11,020 nucleotides of DNA from Vulcanimicrobiota bacterium (lineage in GTDB: Bacteria > Eremiobacterota > Eremiobacteria > Baltobacterales > Baltobacteraceae), in assembly GCA_028287545.1 (NCBI GenBank), contig JAQBPL010000333.1, positions 1 through 11,020 on the forward strand, given 5' to 3'. Both the position numbers and the translations under genes were made by a program. The notes beneath the pieces were generated by a model that did no database searches, was not told the origin of the DNA, and saw nothing but the letters and a program-made list of their open reading frames with translations. Below, one piece after another: positions 6,121-11,020 of this stretch (position 1 is its first letter; every line of letters begins with the position of its first letter).

Positions 6121-8238
6121 CTAGACTGCTTGGTAGCGCTTGAGGAAGATCTGCTGGGTGTCGATGCGGGACTCGCCGGGGAGGACGCCGCGGCGTTCGT
6201 AGCCGCCGTCGGAGCGCAGGATGCGCGCCTTGACGTTGTCGGCGAGGTAGACGTCGAGGATGTCGTTCACGATCGTTTCGCGCAGCAGCGGGTCGAAGAC
6301 CGGGACGACCGTTTCGACGCGCCGGTCGAGGTTGCGGCCCATCCAGTCGGCGCTGCCGATGTAGACTTCGCGATCGCCGCCGTTGGCGAACGCGAAGATG
6401 CGCGAGTGCTCGAGGAAGCGCCCGACGATGCTGCTCACCCGAATCGTCTCGCTCACGCCGGGGATCCCCGGCCGCAGCACGCACATGCCGCGCACGACGA
6501 GATCGATCGGGACGCCCGCGCGAGAGGCGCGGTAGAGCGCCTGCACGATTCCGGCGTCGCTGACCGCATTGAGCTTCGCCACGATGCCGCTGGGGCGCCC
6601 GGCGCGCGCGTGTTCGGTCTCGCGGTCGATCAGCTCTTCGAAGCCGGTGCGCAAGCCGGTCGGCGCGACCATCAGTTGCTCGTAGTGGTCCGCCTTCGAG
6701 AAGCCGGTCAGCGCGTTGAAGAGCTGGGAGGCGTCCGCTCCGAGGTCGGCGCGGCACGTGAAGAGGCTCAAGTCGGTGTAGATCTTCGCCGTCTTGTCGT
6801 TGTAGTTGCCGGTGCCGAAGTGCATGTACCGGCGGATGCCGTCGGGCTCGTCGCGCACGACCAGCGTCACCTTGGCGTGCGTCTTGAGGCCGGGCAGGCC
6901 GTAGACGACGTGGACACCGACGCGCTCGAGCATGCGCGCCCAATGGATGTTGTTCTCTTCGTCGAAGCGCGCCTTGAGTTCGATCAGCGCCGCGACCTGC
7001 TTGCCGTTTTCGGCAGCGTCGACGAGCGCGCCGACGACCGGCGAGTTGCCCGACGTGCGGTACAGCGTCTGTTTGATCGCCAGCACGCTCTTGTCGTTCG
7101 CGGCCTGCTGCACGAACTGAACGACCGGGTCGAACGACTCGTACGGATGGTGCAGCAGCAGATCGCCTTCGCGAATCGCCGCGAAGATGTCGGTCTGTCC
7201 GATCAGCCGCTTCGGAATCGCGGGCGTGAACGGCGGGTCGTGCAGCGCGGGCTCTTCGATGTTGACGATGGGCCACAGATCGTTGGTCCCCATCATGCCG
7301 GCGACTTCATAGCAGTCGCCGCGGTCGAGCTCGAGCGCCTCCAGCAGCTTGTCGCGCAGCGTCTCGGGCATGTCCGGAACGACTTCCAGCCGCACGGGTT
7401 CGCCGAAGCGCCGCTTGCGCAGCTCCGACTCGATCGCGCGCAGCAGATCGTCGGCTTCGTCTTCCTGCAAGTCGAGATCGGCGTCGCGCGTCACGCGGAA
7501 CGCATACGACGCGGTAACGCGCAGGCCGGGGAAGAGCGCCTCGAGGTTGTGCGCGATGATCTCTTCGAGCATCACGAACCAGCGCTGGCCGGACGGGGCC
7601 GAATCGACCGGCACGAAACGCGGGAGCGAACCCGGAACCTTCACCCGGGCGAAGTAATTGATCGGGCCGTCCGGCGTCTGCTCGTCGAGTTCGACCGCGA
7701 GCGAGATCGAGAGGTTCGAAATGTACGGGAACGGGTGGCCCTTGTCGATCGCCAGCGGCGTCAGCACCGGGAACACGCGCTCGTCGAAGTAGCGGCGCAT
7801 CGCGCGCTTCGTGCTCGAATCGAGCTGGCCGTAGCCGAGGACGCGGATGCCGTGCCGTTCGAGCGAGGGGAGGAGCTGGTGCTGAAGGCAATCCGAGAGG
7901 CGCGCCAGCGACCGGCGCAGCCGCTGGCTCACCAGCGCCAGCTGCTCTTCGGGGAGCCGCCCGTCGTCGGACCGCTTGTGGACCTCGGCCGCCATCTGCT
8001 GCATCAAGCCCGCGATGCGGATCATGAAGAACTCGTCGAGGTTGGTCCCGTAGATGGCGACGAACTTGAGACGTTCGAGCAGGGGGTTCCGCTCGTCCAG
8101 CGCCTCTTCGAGGACGCGGTCGTTGAACTCCAGCCACGACGTCTCGCGATTGATGTAGAGTGAGGGGTCGTCGAGCGCGATCGGTGGCGCCACCGCCGCG
8201 GGGCGGAGCTCGGCGCCGACCTGCGAACCGGTGAGCAT
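6121..8238 (-). CDS. ppk1: Polyphosphate kinase 1
   Basis: The 705-residue enzyme makes inorganic polyphosphate from ATP (reversibly) at the cytoplasmic membrane or in the cytosol. All domains are present: the N-terminal domain opens with L-Y-I-N-R-E-T-S-W-L-E-F-N (27-39) and N-L-D-E-F-F-M-I-R (66-74); the head domain spans roughly 130-330. Two phospholipase-D-like C-terminal domains carry the catalytic histidines, H454 in L-K-T-H-A-K-V (autophosphorylated, equal to E. coli H435) and H611 in L-E-H-S-R-I-F (equal to H592). A-R-F-D-E-E-N-N-I (422-430), G-T-G-N-Y-N (475-480) and S-A-D-W-M-G-R-N (629-636) are also typical. Length is normal and no key residue is missing. The start is ATG 8238; GTG 8193 (V16) would also leave the conserved part intact. 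No exopolyphosphatase or phosphate-transport gene is in view. It is divergent from the ABC operon with a 21-base gap, and the exported protein gene follows it. Confidence 0.97.
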   Translation of the reverse strand: MLTGSQVGAELRPAAVAPPIALDDPSLYINRETSWLEFNDRVLEEALDERNPLLERLKFVAIYGTNLDEFFMIRIAGLMQQMAAEVHKRSDDGRLPEEQLALVSQRLRRSLARLSDCLQHQLLPSLERHGIRVLGYGQLDSSTKRAMRRYFDERVFPVLTPLAIDKGHPFPYISNLSISLAVELDEQTPDGPINYFARVKVPGSLPRFVPVDSAPSGQRWFVMLEEIIAHNLEALFPGLRVTASYAFRVTRDADLDLQEDEADDLLRAIESELRKRRFGEPVRLEVVPDMPETLRDKLLEALELDRGDCYEVAGMMGTNDLWPIVNIEEPALHDPPFTPAIPKRLIGQTDIFAAIREGDLLLHHPYESFDPVVQFVQQAANDKSVLAIKQTLYRTSGNSPVVGALVDAAENGKQVAALIELKARFDEENNIHWARMLERVGVHVVYGLPGLKTHAKVTLVVRDEPDGIRRYMHFGTGNYNDKTAKIYTDLSLFTCRADLGADASQLFNALTGFSKADHYEQLMVAPTGLRTGFEELIDRETEHARAGRPSGIVAKLNAVSDAGIVQALYRASRAGVPIDLVVRGMCVLRPGIPGVSETIRVSSIVGRFLEHSRIFAFANGGDREVYIGSADWMGRNLDRRVETVVPVFDPLLRETIVNDILDVYLADNVKARILRSDGGYERRGVLPGESRIDTQQIFLKRYQAV

Positions 8239-8259
8239 GACTCAGGCCTCGTTCGGCAC

Positions 8260-8874
8260 GTGAGCGCGGACTTCTTCGCCCACCTCGTCTCGCACGTCGT
8301 GCTGGCGGGTGCCGCGCTCCTGGTCGCCGCCGCGATCGGCATCACGCTGGCGGGCCGAGCCGTCGACCGTCCGCTGCCGCGCGGGGTGCTCCTCGCCCTC
8401 GCGGGCGGCTTCCGAGTCGTCCCCTCGCTCGCGGTCCTGACGCTGACGATCCCTCTCCTGGGCTTAGGCTTCGCGCCGGCTCTGCTGGCCTTGGTGATCC
8501 TGGCGCTGCCCCCGATCCTGGTGAACACCGACGTCGCGCTGCGTTCGGTCCCGAGCACGACGCTCGAAGCGGCGCGCGGAATGGGAATGACCGAACGCCA
8601 AGTCGGAATCCGGGTACGCTGGCCGCTCGCCCTTCCGGTGGTCGCGGTCGGCGTCCGCACCGCCACGGTCGAGGTGATCGCCTCGGCGACCCTAGCCGCG
8701 TTCATCGGCGGCGGGGGCCTGGGCGACTACATCGTAAGCGGCCTGCAGACCGGAAACTTCCCCGAACTCGTCCTCGGCGCGGCGTCGGTCGCTGCGCTCG
8801 CCATCCTCGCGGACGCGGCCCTCGGCTTCACGCAGCGCCGCCTCGCCCTCTCACTCTCTCCCACCTCAGGATGA
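8260..8874 (+). CDS. Glycine betaine/carnitine/choline-type ABC transporter permease (OpuCB/YehW-like)
   Basis: The 204-residue inner-membrane protein has about five to six hydrophobic helices and the binding-protein-dependent permease loop E-A-A-R-G-M-G at 103-109, followed by the W-P-L-A-L-P segment (121-126) that docks on the ATPase. F-R-V-V-P-S-L-A at 51-58, L-P-P-I-L-V-N-T at 83-90 and F-I-G-G-G-G-L-G-D-Y at 138-147 are characteristic of the osmoprotectant (OpuC/ProW) subgroup. It forms the channel through which the binding protein delivers quaternary amines. It is the only permease in the operon, so a homodimer is expected; OpuC and Yeh systems usually encode two. The start is GTG 8260, with no good ribosome site. 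A tiny 8-codon frame (ATG 8237) ends in TGA overlapping this GTG, so coupling is conceivable. Its stop overlaps the next ATG by four bases. Confidence 0.9.
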   Translation: MSADFFAHLVSHVVLAGAALLVAAAIGITLAGRAVDRPLPRGVLLALAGGFRVVPSLAVLTLTIPLLGLGFAPALLALVILALPPILVNTDVALRSVPSTTLEAARGMGMTERQVGIRVRWPLALPVVAVGVRTATVEVIASATLAAFIGGGGLGDYIVSGLQTGNFPELVLGAASVAALAILADAALGFTQRRLALSLSPTSG

Positions 8875-9764
8875 CGATGACTGCACTGACCCGTGCCCGC
8901 ACGCTCGCGCTTCTCGCCGCCGCACCGCTCGCCGCCTGCGGCAACCGCGGCGACGCGGTGAGGGTCGGCTCGAAGAACTTCACCGAGGAGCTGATCCTCG
9001 GCGAGCTGTACGCGCAGTCGCTCGAACACGCCGGGATTCCGGTCGCCCGAAAGTTCAACCTCGGCACGACCGACATCGCGATGGCGGCGCTCAAACGCGG
9101 CGAGATCGATCTCTATCCCGAATACACCGGGACGGCGCTGCTCAACATCCTGCACCTGCCGCCCGACAGCGATCCGAAGCGGTCCTACGCGACCGTCAAG
9201 GCGGCGTTCGCGAAACAATACGATCTCATCTGGCTCGATCCGGCGCCGTTCAACGACACGCAAGCGCTCGCGACCACGCAAGACATCGCCGGAAAGTACG
9301 CGCTGGGCACGTTGAGCGATCTCGCCGTCAAGGCCGGCGAACTTCGGCTGGGCACGGTGCCGGAATTCTTGACCCGCGCCGATGGGTTGCCGGGCCTGCA
9401 GAAGCGTTACGGCGGCTTCAAGTTCAAGGCCGTCAAGGTACTCGACAACGGTCTCAAATACGCGGCGCTGCAACACGGCGACGTGGACGTGGTCGTCGCG
9501 TTCTCGACCGAAGGTCAGATCAAAGCCGACAATCTCGTCGTGCTCGAGGACAACAAGCATCTCTTTCCGGTGTATCAAGCCGCGCCGGTCGTGCGCCGCG
9601 CGGCACTGACCGCGAAGCCCACGCTCGCCGATCCGTTGAACAAGCTCTCGCCGCTGCTCGATACGGACCTGATGCAAAACCTGAACCTGCAGGTCGAAGG
9701 ACCGCAGAAACGCGATCCATCCGACGTCGCTCGTGACTTCCTCAAGCAGCACGGCCTCGCCTAA
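8871..9764 (+). CDS. Quaternary-amine (osmoprotectant) ABC transporter substrate-binding lipoprotein
   Basis: The 297-residue precursor has a lipoprotein signal with lipobox L-A-A-C at 20-23, so it should be anchored by C23 on the periplasmic side of a membrane. The mature part is an OpuAC-type binding protein: G-S-K-N-F-T-E-E at 33-40, G-E-I-D-L-Y-P-E-Y-T-G-T-A-L at 77-90, F-N-D-T-Q-A-L-A near 127-134 and F-S-T-E-G-Q-I near 211-217. This pattern is typical of proteins binding glycine betaine, choline, carnitine or similar; the exact ligand depends on pocket residues I cannot model. I give ATG 8871, which overlaps the permease stop as ATGA. The ATG at 8877 is also good, because AGGA (8868-8871) lies five bases before it, and it would shorten the signal by two residues. 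The ATPase start lies 32 bases inside the 3' end of this gene. Confidence 0.94.
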   Translation: MTMTALTRARTLALLAAAPLAACGNRGDAVRVGSKNFTEELILGELYAQSLEHAGIPVARKFNLGTTDIAMAALKRGEIDLYPEYTGTALLNILHLPPDSDPKRSYATVKAAFAKQYDLIWLDPAPFNDTQALATTQDIAGKYALGTLSDLAVKAGELRLGTVPEFLTRADGLPGLQKRYGGFKFKAVKVLDNGLKYAALQHGDVDVVVAFSTEGQIKADNLVVLEDNKHLFPVYQAAPVVRRAALTAKPTLADPLNKLSPLLDTDLMQNLNLQVEGPQKRDPSDVARDFLKQHGLA

Positions 9765-10545
9765 CGGCGGCGCGCGGGTCGAGCTGGACGGCGTCGGCGT
9801 CCGCTACCCGAACGCACCGCTGCCGGCCGTCGACGGCGTCGACCTCACGATCGAGGGCGGTACGTTCGCGGTGCTGCTCGGCCCGTCGGGCTGCGGCAAG
9901 AGCACGCTGCTGCGCACGATCAACCGGCTCGTCGAGCCCACGACGGGGACGATCCGCATCGACGGCACCGAGATCCGCGACCGTGACGCGACCGAATTGC
10001 GGCGCGGGATCGGCTACGTGATCCAGGCGGTCGGGCTCTTCCCGCACTACACCGTCGCGGAGAACGTCTCGGTCGTGCCGCGCCTGCTGGGCTGGGAGCG
10101 CGAGCGCATCGAGCGGCGCGTCGACGATCTCCTACGAATGATCCGGCTCGATCCGGGGCGCTACCGCGACCGCAAGCCGCGCGAACTCTCCGGCGGCGAA
10201 GCCCAGCGGGTCGGGGTCGCACGCGCGCTCGCGGCGGAGCCGCGCGTGCTGCTGATGGACGAGCCGTTCGCGGCCGTCGACGCGATCGTGCGCGCGTCGC
10301 TGCAAGATGAGATCGCGCGCGTCCATCGCGAGCTCGGCACGACGATCGTGTTCGTCACCCACGACGTCGACGAAGCGCTGCGCCTCGCCGACCGCATCGT
10401 GGTGATGAACGCCGGGCACGTCGTGCAGACCGGCTCGCCGGCCGAAGTGCTGGAGCGTCCGGCGGACGACTTCGTGCGCGATCTGGTCGGCGTCGATGCC
10501 GAGACGCGTCGCCTGGCGTTGGAACGCCCGCTCATCCAGCGATGA
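9733..10545 (+). CDS. Osmoprotectant-type ABC transporter ATP-binding protein, without CBS domains
   Basis: The 270-residue cytoplasmic ATPase powers the importer encoded just upstream. Visible motifs are Walker A G-P-S-G-C-G-K-S-T (50-58), Q-loop Q98 in V-I-Q-A-V-G-L-F-P-H, the signature L-S-G-G-E (152-156; Q is commoner than E at the last place), Walker B V-L-L-M-D-E-P (172-178), D-loop A-V-D near 181-183 and H-loop H210. G-L-F-P-H and the F-A-A-V-D-A-I-V-R segment resemble OpuCA/ProV. Those relatives often carry two C-terminal CBS domains that sense ionic strength or c-di-AMP. Here the protein ends about 25 residues after the E-V-L-E-R-P motif, so this control is absent. The start is GTG 9733, inside the binding-protein gene (32-base overlap); no other start occurs before the ABC fold. 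The 3' end overlaps the convergent HAD gene by 14 bases. Confidence 0.95.
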   Translation: MTSSSSTASPNGGARVELDGVGVRYPNAPLPAVDGVDLTIEGGTFAVLLGPSGCGKSTLLRTINRLVEPTTGTIRIDGTEIRDRDATELRRGIGYVIQAVGLFPHYTVAENVSVVPRLLGWERERIERRVDDLLRMIRLDPGRYRDRKPRELSGGEAQRVGVARALAAEPRVLLMDEPFAAVDAIVRASLQDEIARVHRELGTTIVFVTHDVDEALRLADRIVVMNAGHVVQTGSPAEVLERPADDFVRDLVGVDAETRRLALERPLIQR

Positions 10546-11020
10546 GCGACGCCACTTCGGCCGGGGCGTGGAAGAGATGATCCGCGCCCGCCTCGTGCAG
10601 TTCGGCGACGCTGCCGTAGCCCCAGGCGGCGCCCCACGCGCGGATGCCGTTCGCGCGCGCCGCGGCGATGTCGAGATGCCGATCGCCGATGAGCGCGAGG
10701 TCGTCGCTCCCGACCAGCCCTTCGGCGGCGAGCGCGTGCGCGAGCAGCTCGCGCTTGTCGATCCGCGTGCCGTCGAGCTCGCTGCCGTACACCGCCGCGA
10801 ACGTGCCGTCGAACCCGAACCGCTCCAGGATCGCCTCCGCATACACCCGCGGCTTCGACGTGCAGACGAACAGCCGCGCGCGGCTGCGCAGCGCGGCGAG
10901 CATCTCCGGCACGCCGTCGTAGACGACGTTCTCGTACAGTCCGATCGTGCCGTACCGCTCGCGGAAACGCTGCACGGCCGCATCGACGACCGCCGCGTCC
11001 GAGAAACGCTCGCGCAATGC
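10532..11020 (-). CDS. HAD-superfamily hydrolase, phosphoglycolate-phosphatase-like, C-terminal part (5' end outside window)
   Basis: The frame is open to the right edge of the window, so the N-terminus is missing, including the nucleophile motif D-x-D-G-T. The visible 163 or so residues show the cap-domain remnant, then HAD motif II V-C-T-S-K-P, a motif III lysine in R-I-D-K-R-E-L-L, and motif IV as L-I-G-D-R-H-L-D-I followed by A-N-G-I-R-A-W-G-A-A-W-G-Y-G-S. The G-D-R-x-x-D form with the W-G-Y-G-S tail is common in phosphoglycolate phosphatase-like (Gph) members of subfamily IA. Such enzymes remove phosphate from small metabolites; the substrate is unknown. A TTG at 11017 should not be taken as the start, because it would omit the nucleophile. 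The gene is convergent with the ATPase gene and shares its last 14 bases. No terminator is visible for either in that overlap. Confidence 0.88.
   Translation of the reverse strand, partial: ALRERFSDAAVVDAAVQRFRERYGTIGLYENVVYDGVPEMLAALRSRARLFVCTSKPRVYAEAILERFGFDGTFAAVYGSELDGTRIDKRELLAHALAAEGLVGSDDLALIGDRHLDIAAARANGIRAWGAAWGYGSVAELHEAGADHLFHAPAEVASLIAG

Noticed and set aside
5972..7276. A 434-codon minus-strand frame inside ppk1 and the gene after it
   Set aside because: It is an out-of-frame Arg/Ala/Pro-rich shadow overlapping two better genes.
6130..8163. A 677-codon open frame on the plus strand opposite ppk1
   Set aside because: It is antisense to an unmistakable ppk1. Its translation is Arg/Glu/Val/Asp-rich without domain motifs, as expected from GC-biased third positions.

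Overview
The window (about 11 kb, GC-rich, with genes packed on both strands) looks like ordinary chromosome from a diderm bacterium. The diderm call rests on a complete TonB-dependent outer-membrane receptor. Start codons are often GTG and Shine-Dalgarno sites are plain (GGAGG, AAAGGA). The very large receptor with an N-terminal carboxypeptidase-regulatory-like domain would suit a Candidatus Eremiobacterota (WPS-2)-like or similar lineage, but that is an impression and nothing in the window proves it. No rRNA, tRNA, insertion sequence, prophage, CRISPR array or attachment site is visible.

Layout. (1) 1-909, plus strand: the tail of a BolA-family gene overlaps a monothiol glutaredoxin gene (a classic iron-sulfur partner pair). 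A hotdog-fold acyl-CoA thioesterase follows. A strong intrinsic terminator for the first two genes lies inside the start of the thioesterase reading frame, and a shorter one follows the thioesterase. (2) 910-4401: a 219-base non-coding leader, a 1071-residue TonB-dependent receptor and a strong terminator. (3) 4422-5262, plus strand: an EVE-domain protein and a DUF1304 membrane protein. (4) 5299-8238, minus strand: polyphosphate kinase 1 (ppk1), then an unrecognised exported protein starting 3 bases after ppk1 ends. (5) 8260-10545, plus strand: a compact osmoprotectant-type ABC importer, ordered permease, binding lipoprotein, ATPase, with overlapping genes. It is divergent from ppk1 with only 21 bases between the start codons. 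(6) 10532-11020, minus strand: the C-terminal part of a HAD phosphatase, convergent with the ATPase gene and overlapping it by 14 bases.

How the genes work together. BolA and glutaredoxin probably form a [2Fe-2S] trafficking or sensing pair. The ABC genes form one quaternary-amine uptake system with a single permease and an ATPase lacking CBS domains. Polyphosphate synthesis and compatible-solute uptake are both stress functions and share a very tight divergent junction, but co-regulation is only inferred.

I found no clear undescribed multi-gene system. The points most worth a second look are local: the terminator nested in a coding start, the CGFT/GDTD changes in the glutaredoxin, a G8 tract early in the receptor gene, five cysteine pairs in the receptor barrel, the structured receptor leader, and the exported protein behind ppk1.
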